Below the pieces are notes generated by a model that was given only the letters and a program-made list of their open reading frames with translations, was not told the DNA's origin and searched no databases. The position numbers were made by a program, and so were the translations under genes. From Acanthochlamys bracteata (Eukaryota > Streptophyta > Magnoliopsida > Pandanales > Velloziaceae), in NCBI GenBank assembly GCA_019914995.1, contig CM034136.1, forward strand, positions 4,851,270 to 4,915,269: a stretch of 64,000 bases of DNA, written 5' to 3'. Shown piece after piece: positions 26,449 to 36,984 of the stretch (position 1 is the first letter of the stretch; every line of letters begins with the position of its first letter).

Positions 26449-27338
26449 ATGGCAACCAAAGAGGAAGCAGCAGCAATGCCTCTGAAGCTCTACGGTTCAT
26501 GGGCGAGCTCGTTCACTCACCGTGTCCAGCTTGCTCTCAAGCTCAAGGGTCTCCAGTTCGACTACGTCGAGGAAGACTTGTCCAACAAGAGTCCTTCTCT
26601 TCTTCTCTATAACCCTGTATACAAGAAAGTTCCAGTCCTGCTTCACGGCGACCGCCCGGTCGCTGAGTCCTTCATCATTCTTCAGTACCTCGATGAACTC
26701 TGGCCTGACTCTTCTCTCATGCCTTCTGACCCTTACGATCGCGCCATCACCCGTTTCTGGTCCCACTTCGTCGACGACAAGGTAATGCATTATCAAAGCT
26801 TAAGCTGATAGCTACACAAGAGATGAACATGTAACACTTATAATATGTGAAATGCTTCATGCAGCTCGGCCCGGCGGTGGGATTGGTGTTTTCTTCAACA
26901 GGTGAAGAGCAGGAGGTTGCAGTGGAGCAGGTGCATGAGAACTTGCAGCTTCTGGAGAAAGAGCTCAGAGAAGGCCAGTTCAAAGGCAAGAGATTCTTCG
27001 GCGGCGACAAGATTGGTTTGCTCGACATTGTTCTCGGTTGCGGTTCCTACTGGCTCGCCGTGTTTGAAGAAGTTGCTTCAGTGAAGCTCGTCGATGCGGA
27101 CACGTTCCCTTTGTTTTACTCGTGGCTTCGCGATTTTGAATCCCAGCAGGAGGTGAAAGAAATCATTCCGGCAACCGACAAGTTGCTCGAGTACGCGAAA
27201 TTTGTCCGCCACATGCTTCTGAACGTTGCAAACGTTGCTGCTCCTGCTGCTACTGCTGCTGATCAAGAACGTGTTACTACTGCAACTGTTGCCGCACAGG
27301 CAGTTGCAGCAGCAGTAGAGGTTAATGGTGAGAAGTAG
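26449..27338 (+). CDS. GSTU: Tau-class glutathione S-transferase
   Basis: Two exons, 26449-26781 and 26865-27338, with the single intron at the position usual for tau GSTs (after ..SHFVDDK); 268 aa. The thioredoxin-like N-terminal domain begins LKLYGSWASSFTHRVQLALK, with the catalytic serine in the SSF segment (about S20), and includes NPVYKKVPVLLHGDRPVAES, the glutathione-binding cis-Pro and ES motifs. The helical C-terminal domain starts in exon 2. These cytosolic enzymes join glutathione to electrophiles and herbicides or bind such ligands, and are often stress-induced. The WASSF segment resembles GSTU9/10-like members. Odd point: an alanine-rich tail of about 35 residues follows the normal family end. 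A CTATAAG box lies near 26367. An in-frame ATG at codon 10 is an alternative start. Confidence 0.93.
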
Positions 27339-29217
27339 TTAATTAAGTTCTTAGAGATTTGCGTAATCAAGGTCAGGGATGGTCAGAGTTATCATGTGAT
27401 TAGAAGTGTTTAATATTGGTTTATGTCCAATGGTTTAATATTGGTTGAAGTCTATGACTAATGTTGGTGTTATATACGGTAGTGTTGAATGGTTTGATTT
27501 TGTTCTTTGGAGTTGTTTAGCTTGTTTCAAATGTTTTGATGATTTGATTTATTCTTCTTGGAAAACACAAACAGAAACATATCGTAGATTTGATTCCCGT
27601 TAGAAACTTAAAATAAGCTGCAAAGACATCTATATGACTAGACCAGAAATTTTTTTTGCTGATCATCAAACTATTAGGGAGTAAAACTTTGGAAACTACA
27701 GTTTCAGAAGTGCATTACCTAAAGACGAACAATTGAGCTTTGATTAAGAGATAACATTGAATGTGGAAATCAATTTCCATACTTCACAAAAAAAATAGCT
27801 GCTAAAGAAATTAAAGAAGAAGAAGCATGATGAGAAAGGAATTGTCAGACATGTTTGTTGTGTGAAAATACTACACAGGATACCAACTGCAGACTGCTGT
27901 CATTTATAATGCCCGTCAAGAAATCTTTTACCTTGCAGTACTCTTACATTAAACATTATCACTGATTTGAGGTGCCTTCTTCAATTGGTTTTCTATTTTC
28001 TTTCTTTGGAAACAAGTATACATGTACAACATGTTATACACACGAACTGGAATACTCTAAGTTAGAGGTACCAATATAGATTAAAAAGTAAGATTCACAT
28101 CAGACTTATATAATAATTAAATTAAAATCGTTTAATTTTAATTTAATTTATATATTTATATAGAGTAAAAGTTCAATCTTAATCAATTTATTTAAAATTT
28201 AAATTTATTTATATAATAATTAAAATTAGTAAAATAAGAATCATAAAAATTAATTTATAATAATAATATGTAAACATTATTAAGTACTATATATCCAAAA
28301 TAAGAATATATAAATTTTAACAAATTATATAAATTAAATAAAAAATGAATCAAAAGATAAGCTAAGAACAATTATGTATAAATTAAATCAAAATTTTATA
28401 TTATTATTTCAGATATTTTTAATTATTATATAACATATAAAAAATTAAATTAATTAAAATTAATTTTGAATCAATTTGTATTCAATTCGAAATTCGTTTA
28501 ATTTATTTGATCAATTTTGAATCGACTCAAAATTAGCCAAACTTCATAAAGATAACCAATGAGTCCAATTTAAATAGATCTATTTTGAATTAAATTTATA
28601 AATTGGTTATAATTAGCACCCCTACTGTTAAATTGCAGTACCTGTGCAAGTAACCTCTCATTTTGTTTTTTGGTTCAATTCTCCGAGCAATGATATGTCA
28701 GTAACATTAGTATTGCTGGTCAATAATGCATTAAGAAGTTTATCATCAACTTACGTGAGATAGAAGCTCCCATTATTTTCATGGATAAGTTAAGCAACAC
28801 GACTCTTTCCTTTAAAAAGAAAAAAAGTCAAAACACAGTAGTGATCACCGTGTACAGACATGTACGAATATTTGAGCAAACACAGCAATCAGCGATGCGT
28901 GCATGCATGGTGGTGGTCCAAATTAATATTTGTCCAACTTTTTTGGCTTTTGTGTTGATGAGTCTCTTTGTTCTCTGTTATTAACGTGCTTTTAGTGGAC
29001 TTCTTAGCTACGACAACCTTTATTGACAACACCACATGCAAAGATTATATGGACCAATCCCAACTCTTTGCGTGCCTCAATTATTCCTCATATTTAAAAC
29101 TTCTTCAGAAACTTCAGAATAGTTTCATGATAGCTCTTAACAAGAAGTGCAATGAAATGGAAGGAGAGAGTTTCTGCATTGATTGAATTACACATTAACG
29201 AAAGACATCTCACCTCC
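27339..29217. other. Intergenic stretch, very AT-rich, no gene seen
   Basis: After the GST 3'UTR the sequence becomes nearly pure A/T around 28080-28520. Short frames at 28781-28984 and 28968-29186 have no recognisable motif. Confidence 0.4.
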
Positions 29218-29422
29218 TGCGTTTAATAGTGCATACCAAAAATAATTTTTTAATTTTTTAATTTTATATTTTTTAATATATATTTTATAAATATTTAAAA
29301 AATTTATTTAAAAATTTAAATAGTATAAAAAATTTTAAATAATAAAAACTTTTTATTATATATTTTTATTCTCTTTTAAAAATAAAATATAAAATTTATT
29401 TTATAAGTAATTTTAAACGCAC
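29218..29422. mobile_element. AT-rich MITE, GTTTGG-end family, copy 2
   Basis: Begins TGCGTTTAATAGTGC and ends TTTTAAACGCAC. The AT-rich interior is shared with copies 3 and 4 just downstream. Noncoding. Confidence 0.5.
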
Positions 29423-29614
29423 GCTGGTGCTGGAAAACTGAATGCGTTTGGTATAAGGTAATAAATTAAAGAAGAACAAACGCACTGCCGTCCCAAAAGA
29501 AAACGAATGAAAAATTAAAACAAAGAAATCATCGGCAGTTCTATCGATTCGATTAGATCGATCGATTTGACTTGCTCTGTTCTAAACACAACTGCGCATG
29601 CAGTACAATCTTGC

Positions 29615-29855
29615 GGGGTGTTTGAGATTGCTTTTCTTAAGCATTTTTTTAAATTTTTTATTTTATATTTTTTAATATATATTTTATAAATATATAACAA
29701 AATTTATTTAAAAATTTAAAAAGTGTAAAAAAATTTTTAGAAAGTAAAATTTTTTATTACCTATTTTTATTTATTTTTTTGAAAGTAAAAAAAATATAAT
29801 TTATTTTTTAAAAAATAAAAATATTTTTTATTTCATAAATACTATCAAATAGTTC
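29615..29855. mobile_element. AT-rich MITE, GTTTGG-end family, copy 3
   Basis: Starts GGGGTGTTTGAGATTGC and ends near ACTATCAAATAGTTC. The interior matches copies 1 and 2 in word order (TTAAATTTTTTATTTTATAT and so on). Confidence 0.5.
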
Positions 29856-29861
29856 TTGTTC

Positions 29862-30091
29862 GGCTGCGTTTGATAATCTATACCAAAAATAATTTTTTAT
29901 TTTTTTTATTATATATTTTTTAATATATATTTTATAAATATTTAAAAATTTTATTTAAAAATTTAAATAATATAAAAAAATTATATAATAAAAAATTTTT
30001 ATTATATATTTTTATTATTTTTTTAAAAATAAAAAAAATAAAAATATTTTTATTTAAAAAAATTTTATTTGACAAGTATTCCAAACGCACT
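29862..30091. mobile_element. AT-rich MITE, GTTTGG-end family, copy 4
   Basis: Starts GGCTGCGTTTGATAATC and ends ATTCCAAACGCACTC (reverse complement GAGTGCGTTTGGAAT), a good inverted pair around GCGTTTG. It directly follows copy 3. Confidence 0.6.
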
Positions 30092-30421
30092 CTTTCTCTT
30101 CTTTTACCACGAGTGCGATCAACAGCTTCCTCTTTTGTTTTTTACGGTCAACACTTTAACAGGCCACCTACCAGTACAATACAGAAACCAAATCATCGAA
30201 CCCACCTTCTATAAGGCCCATTAAGAAATTTGAGAGTAATTAAGGTCCTATTAGAAAATACATTTTACGTTACCTTTTATTATTTATTATGAAATTTAAA
30301 AAAATATATAAATAATTCTAAAATAATTTTATTTTTAAGCACCTTCAAGGCTTCAACGACTCCCCTCGCTTCAATTTCATCTTCTACATGTACTTAAGTC
30401 TGTTTCCTTAATTTCTCAATT

Positions 30422-31845
30422 ATGGATTCCACCGACGAAAAAACTATACACGTGGCAGCAATCCCTTACCCCGGCCGAGGTCACATCAGTCCGATGCTCA
30501 ATCTCACCCGTCTAATCTCCGACCGTCTCCGCCGCCACGTCGTCATCACCGTCGTCGTCACTGAAGAATGGAAATCCAGTCTCCTCTCTGCTTCTTCTTC
30601 TTCTGGTTTATACGATGTTCGTCTCGAAACCATCCCTAATATCCTCCCTCTCGAACGACACCGGGGTTCTGACCCATTTGGCTTCGTTGAAGCTGTACTT
30701 ACTCGCATGTGTTCGCCCGTCGAACAACTACTTCAAAAACTTAACCCACCTGTGGATTTCATCATCGCCGACGCTTTTTTGTCTTGGATCGAACAAATCA
30801 GCAAAAAAATTAAGGTTCCGGCTTCGGCCGTCTTCACACAATCCGCGACTATGTTACTTGCCGTTGTCAACTCTGCTCGCCAGACACCACTATCAACAGA
30901 AGGTTTTTTTTTTTTTTTAATATCATTTTGGATTGATCAAAAGTGTTTGACAATGTTCTGATCAATAAAAGAGCAGGCCCAGATGAAGTAAGTAGATCAG
31001 TGGACTACCTACCTGCTACAGCTGCAGATTTATCTACACATAGCAAGACGATTGAAAATTTTAAGAAAGATATAGCTTGGTCCATGACAATGGCGTCCAG
31101 CATTCTCTTCACCACATTCTATGAACTCGAGAGTAATGCAATAGACACTCTGAGACTGAAGCTCTCTGTTCCTATTTACCCCTTGGCAATTTCTATCCCT
31201 TATAACTTAAGGAGTTTCAGCTTCGGTAACAACGATGGTAACTACTATAAATGGTTGAATTGTAGACCAAGGAATTCAGTGCTTTACATCTCACTAGTCA
31301 GCTTTTTATCAGTAACTAGCTCGCAAATGGAAGAACTTGCAGCAGGGCTACGATTCAGCGGTGTTCATTTTATGTGGGTTTTGAGGGGAGATGATAGAAT
31401 AAAAGAGATTGCCGGAGGGAATGGTCTAGTGTTGCCATGGTGTGATCAATTAGGACTACTCTTTCATGATGCTGTTGGAGGATTCTTAACTCACTGTGGC
31501 TGGAACGCTGTTAATGAAAGTGTGCTCGCCGGAGTGCCAATGATAACGTTACCTATATTCTGGGATCAGTTTCCGAACAGTAAAGTTGTCGTTGATGATT
31601 GGAAGATTGGCCTGAGGTTGAACAAGGCAGACGGTCTTGTAAACAAAGAAGAGTTTGCCAAGGTTGTGACAGAATTGATGGATTTGAATGGGAACCAAAG
31701 CAAGGAGATAAGGAAAAGAGCAACTGAGCTTAAAGAGAAGTGCCGAAGGTCTGTAGAAGTTGGCGGATCAACGGCGAGAAAGCTTGATGATTTCATTCAT
31801 GATCTTCTCCGGAGGAAGACTGACGACCGCATTGATCATGTTTAG
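30422..31845 (+). CDS. UGT87A: UDP-glycosyltransferase, UGT87A type
   Basis: Two exons (30422-30902, 30977-31845) join in frame to 449 aa; the intron is only 74 nt and begins GT followed by a long T run. N-terminal motif PYPGRGHISPM holds the catalytic His (H21), and FIIADAF the partner Asp. The UDP-sugar-binding PSPG box starts at W315 (WCDQLGLLFHDAVGG, then THCGWN, E of NES, GVPM, FWDQ). YPLAISIPY, VLYISL and the C-terminal HDLLRRK agree with UGT87A. Such enzymes transfer glucose to small hydrophobic acceptors in the cytosol; Arabidopsis UGT87A2 affects flowering time. SLVSFLSV replaces the usual SLGSFLSV before the PSPG region, and HCGWNAVNES replaces HCGWNSTLEA, so activity may be altered. 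The frame is intact. Confidence 0.9.
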
Positions 31846-33010
31846 TAGTTAAATTTTTTTCCAGTGTAACGGTTCTCCAGAAGATGGATCCTGCAGCTGT
31901 TTGAAATCGAAGCTTTGGTTAATGCATACATTAGGATAAAGAAGGTAACACTATGTTCTATTACAGTCTCATAAATTTCTTTCCATCTGCTTCCAAAATG
32001 TTATCATGAATGAAAGAGAAGAACAATAATTGGTTTATTTACTTATGTGCATACCTTGATGGATGACACCATTGATGAACTAAGAGCTGTCCTCTGCCAT
32101 CAAATTGTTCCAACTACACTTTAAACGATCTGTTTGCTTAGAGGAAACTGATGGAAGTGCTTCAGTCCCCCTTCCTTGATCTTAGTTATAAAAAGGAGAC
32201 CAAAATCTTGAGATTGGCTTTAATACCGTATTACAATCGAGCCTTTAGTCTATCAATTAGATATACAAAAGCGAGCATAAAAATTTATAAAGCAATACAA
32301 AGGTATATTATTAAGTAACATGAGACTATTCTACCTTTATAGTTGGATAATACAATGTTTAATAATGCAACAAAAGAAAAGGTCTTGATTCAACTCATCA
32401 CAAGTACGTACTTCTCTCATCTCAATTTCCCGCAACTCATGTAAAGATCACTGCTGCCTTGACGCTGATCCTGATCTCCGACATCTTCGATGCGCAGCAA
32501 CATTCCCGGAATTTTGTAAAATTAAAGAGGTTATTCGAATTGTTGATTTGTTTCAGAAATGCAGCATAGTGACTGCTGTTGCTTTGGCTGGCTTCTCCAT
32601 GGTGGGCATGCTGTGATTCCATGATGATTTGGGACGGCTACCGCCGCCTGTGGTTGAAGGAACAATCGATTGTGGGATTGAAAATTGCCTGCGGGTAGAG
32701 AATAAAGATCCGACATTTCGCCTGAATGAAATAACAAGAGACGGTGGCAACGGCAGCGGCCATTACTGTTCTGCCACGACTCAACGCGTAACACTATCCG
32801 GGATCGCTCTGATAATCGTAGTCTTACGTTTCACAATTGCGTCCATGATAACTAATCACACCTGGTTGTATATTATTAAATGCTAGACGAAACTTGAAGT
32901 TAATTCACACAACAACAACAAGAAGACTGATTGTAATTAACAAAATCAGGAGATTAGAAGAACTTCACCGGCGGCAATCCCCGCTGTTTGGAGTTTTAAG
33001 ATTGCCCTTA
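31846..33010. other. Intergenic stretch between UGT87A and gamma-CA
   Basis: No confident gene. Between about 32437 and 32900 the minus strand has three overlapping coding-like frames (GC-richer than the surroundings) that do not join into one protein; see findings. Confidence 0.4.
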
Positions 33011-33016
33011 TCAGAC

Positions 33017-33041
33017 TGGGCTCCTGCGCTCTTTCAGCCCA
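33017..33041. promoter_or_regulatory. Two site II (TGGGCT) motifs upstream of gamma-CA
   Basis: TGGGCT lies at 33017-33022 and its inverse AGCCCA at 33036-33041, about 260-280 bp before the start codon. Paired site II elements, bound by TCP factors, are common in promoters of plant genes for mitochondrial respiratory proteins, which fits this gene. Function is inferred. Confidence 0.45.
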
Positions 33042-33299
33042 ATGAAAACTTTGTTTGTTAGGGCCATCTACACGTGCTTCCTACGTGCAGTTTGTGCGAG
33101 TTGCCCAGCCACGTAAATAAGAGGAAAGAACATGGTCAATTTGGTAATTTATCTACCAAAACCCCGATCCGCCTCACCGTCGAAGAGACCTCTCTTCTTG
33201 TTGGTTCATCTGGTTCACTGATGAACTTCGCTTTTTGATTCAGTCTGTTCTCCTGGGATAGAAGGGCGGCTTTGATTTGTCGAATAAGGGCAATCTGGA

Positions 33300-36257
33300 A
33301 TGGGTACTCTAGGCCGCGCGATCTACACCGTTGGTTTCTGGATCCGTGAAACCGGTCAGGCTATTGATCGTCTCGGCTCCCGACTTCAGGGAAACTACTA
33401 CTTCCAGGAACAGTGTAATTACTGTCTTAAACTTCTTATAAAGTTAACCGATTAGTTTATTGATTGATTCATGATATAATTGTTTTGATTATTGGATGTA
33501 AATGAGATGGTTTGTGTTGAATGCGGCATATTTTGGACATTTTGCCAACTATTTTTAGGATTTTTCTCAGATTGATTGGGAATTTTTTAATTATTGAAAC
33601 AATGTTGTTAATGATGGTGAAATGCTTTCGTGAGACTTTTGTTGGTTAGCTGATTACTGAATGTTTCATTGAAATGTGTTCATATTACTGAGACTTTTGT
33701 TGGTTAGCTGAAACAATGATTGAAGCTCGGACAGTTTAGTTGTTGAAAATATTGGCTTGTTTCTTCAGTGATAAAAGATTCCTACATTTGTTGTCAGAAT
33801 ATGTGTTCAGTATCTGTATGTTATAGATGTCTTCAGCTTTATGTGTGAGCTAAATATCACATTTACCAGTGACAGCATGACTTTAGTATACCAGGCTTTT
33901 CATTCTGATCAAGACCTTGCATAATATATTTGCAACATATTGATGTATAAATCATGAACTGGGTTGTTTTTGTCAAATTGCAGTTGCTTAGTTTTAGTGG
34001 ACTTATTAGCTTCATTGCGACAAATTGCAGTTGCTTAGTTCTAGTGGATTTATTAGCTTCATTGCCTGCATTTAGCGACCTTAGGAACCAGTCCAATACC
34101 ATTTTGTCCTTTTGCCTAGCAAAATGCACCTCTAGAATATACATTGAAGTTGTAACGCTTGAAGAACTTTCAACTATTCCAGTCAAGGCATTTCTAGAGA
34201 TTTTCTCTGTATGCTGCAAACTTCTTCACAGGACCAGACCAAGACTTTGTGGAACCTAATTGTGAATTTCTGTTTTCATATTGCAAGAAGAAAACTTGTA
34301 AAGATTTGATTTAATGTTCCTTAAAGAGAAGCTACAGAACGTCTTGTACAGTTGTTTGTGCATGTAGTTTGTATAAAACTCTACTTTGATATTTCAGCTC
34401 CTAATGGTTTTCTTATGATTTTCAGTATCTAGGCATCGTACTCTTATGAACGTGTTCGACAAGACGCCCAATGTCCACAAGGATGCATTCGTCGCACCAA
34501 GTGCATCTGTCATAGGGGATGTTGAAGTGGGAGAAGGATCATCAATTTGGTACGGATGTGTATTAAGAGGTATGTGTGAAGTGTTAGTTGATGATTTCCA
34601 ATGCCTAAGCTTGTTGGTCACATTTATTATGAGCTTACGCTATTCCTTTCAACTATAGTATGTCATTTTTTTTTCTGTTTACATGAATTGCAGTACTTTC
34701 TTCAGTTATTAGAAAGAAAGTGAGTATAACAAAATTTGCTCAATTACAATAGCTAATGCACAAACTTAGGACATGCATATGCTTTTTCATAATTCTATTT
34801 ATTTCTTGCTAAATTGAACTTTAATCCTTATGAAAGCTTATGATATGTGTTTTGTAAGCTTTAAGGAGAAATTATTCCATTGGCCACATGCATATGTAAG
34901 TTTGTCCACTTATACATAGATTAATAAGACCACGAGAACCGTATAAATCTGGTGCAATGTGGTCGAGAAGCATTTATGGTATAGTTAAATGCTGATTTCC
35001 TGTAATCTACCAAAGCTATTTTAAAAAGAATTAAATTTTTTTACTTAATCCAGCTTTATAAGTTTTTACTTGTCTTACTATTTTCATTTTGGAAGCAGTG
35101 ATCTGCTTTGTTTGACTGCTTGCTGTGTCATGTTGTCCAGGTGATGTGAATAGCATCCATGTTGGATCCAAGACCAACATTCAAGATAATTCCCTTGTGC
35201 ATGTGGCAAAGTCAAATTTGAGTGGGAAAGTCTTTCCCACTATTATAGGAGATAATGTTACTGTTGGTAAGCTCAATATAAATGACAGTTTCTCATCAAT
35301 AAACATCTCCACTACAATTTATTGAAAGGATAAGCTACCTATGTCTTCTGGAAGTATAGGTAGATTTTGTTGTCCACATTCAGTGGATGATTTGCATTTG
35401 AAATTTGAATTGACAGGCCATAGTGCTGTCCTGCATGGTTGCACTGTTGAGGACGAGGCATTTGTTGGTATGGGTGCGGTGCTGCTTGACGGGGTGGTTG
35501 TTGAAAAGAATGGGATGGTTGCTGCAGGAGCCCTTGTGAGGCAGAATACAAGGATTCCATGTGGAGAGGTCTTCCTCAACCCTTACTTTACGAATTCTTG
35601 CACTTAATAAATAAACCCAACAACTTTGAGTTCTTTCAATGAAGTCAAGGTTTGTATTTTCCAATTGTTTTAAAGGTGATAAACCCAACTTTACTGATCT
35701 GTCAAATGATACTTATCGGATTTTCTTACTGGCGAGTACTGACATGCTGCACAAGAGCTTCTCGGAATTCCTTATTTCTTTCCTTTTCCTTTACTGCTAA
35801 CAGGATTAAAAAAAATTTCATCCTCCTTTGTGGTTCATTGCATCACCGAACTTTTCCATAGTGTGGCTTCTTTAATCTTCTAGTTCTTTTTGTTGTCTTT
35901 TTCTATGCATATATCCGCACCAGGATTTGGAGTTTAAATTGTTGGTATTGATATTAGTCTTAATGAAATTAACAGGTTTGGGCAGGTAATCCAGCCAAGT
36001 TTCTGAGGAAGCTGACAGATGAAGAAATAGCCTTCATTTCTCAGTCAGCTACGAATTACTACAATCTGGCTCAAGTCCATGCAGCAGAAAATGCCAAGTC
36101 CTTTGATGAGATTGAGTTTGAGAAGGTACTCCGCAAAAAATTTGCTCGGCGAGACGAGGACTATGATTCACTGCTTGGAGTTGTTCGAGAGGTCCCGCCA
36201 GAATTGACACTTCCTAACAATATAATGCCTGACAAAGCCGATAAGCCCACCCAATGA
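33300..36257 (+). CDS. GAMMACA: Mitochondrial gamma carbonic anhydrase (complex I subunit)
   Basis: Five exons (33300-33414, 34426-34569, 35141-35266, 35417-35568, 35976-36257) encode 272 aa, all junctions in frame. N-terminus MGTLGRAIYTVGFWIRETG is the family's hallmark. Left-handed beta-helix repeats follow, with VFDKTPNVHKDAFVAPSASV and SSIWYGCVLRGDVN. Residues matching the active site of archaeal Cam are present: Arg and Asp in RGDVN, Gln-Asp in NIQDNS, and three zinc-ligand His in LVHVAK and GHSAVLHGCT. The C-terminal helix region runs GNPAKFLRKLTDEEIAFISQ to PPELTLPNNIMPDK. In plants, gamma-CA trimers form a matrix-facing domain of mitochondrial complex I and are needed for its assembly. 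All ligands are kept, so it is CA1/2/3-like rather than the CAL type; the C-terminus looks closest to CA3 from memory. Convergent with the SCAB1 gene. Confidence 0.95.
33974..34067 (+). repeat. 47-bp tandem duplication in gamma-CA intron 1
   Basis: Two adjacent 47-bp units (33974-34020 and 34021-34067) start CAAATTGCAGTTGCTTAGTT and differ at only a few positions. Both are inside intron 1 and noncoding. Confidence 0.9.
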
Positions 36258-36984
36258 GTTACGTACAGCTGAGAGGATGTCATCAGCCTGATTGCAGGAG
36301 TGTGAGATGATCTGTTCAAACTGAGTTTTTCAGCTATGATGGTTGTAGTTCCATTTACATTTTGAATAATTTTGTATTGTCAAGCTGTAACTCTGCAGTC
36401 GACCTTGTATTTAGCTGCAAAATGATACTCCTGACTAGAGATGGGCATGCTGTTGAGAATTGTTTTTCATTATTATTTTCAAGCAGCAAATCAGATACTT
36501 TTGGTTTTTCACTATGTTTGGCGCTTCATACCAAAGGAAAATGTCAAAGGTGATGTTAGCTGGCAAAAGACTTGGATGTCGATGCATGGGAGCTCAAGCT
36601 TGTTCACTTGCAGAAGCTTAAGCTTGCTCATCGATGATTTCGTACCTTTCGTTACACTTGGCTATGTAAAATTTCTTCATACACAAATAACTAACAGCCT
36701 GAAGGAGCGAAAATGTAAACAAACACAAAGAATTAAATTGATCATCCAAATATATTCTACATTGAGTACCGTCTTATCAGCAATTGAAAATAACCCTGTA
36801 TTAGGCCACTACATCAAGTTTCAATACAAAAAGGCAAATAAAAAAAGATGCCTTAGACCTGTATATAATACCACTGACAGAAGCCTATCTAGTAGTTCTA
36901 TCTACTCTGACCTGAAGCAATCAATCACACACATTATATACTCCCTATGCATCATGTACACATTGCTGCCATGAGATCTCACGG

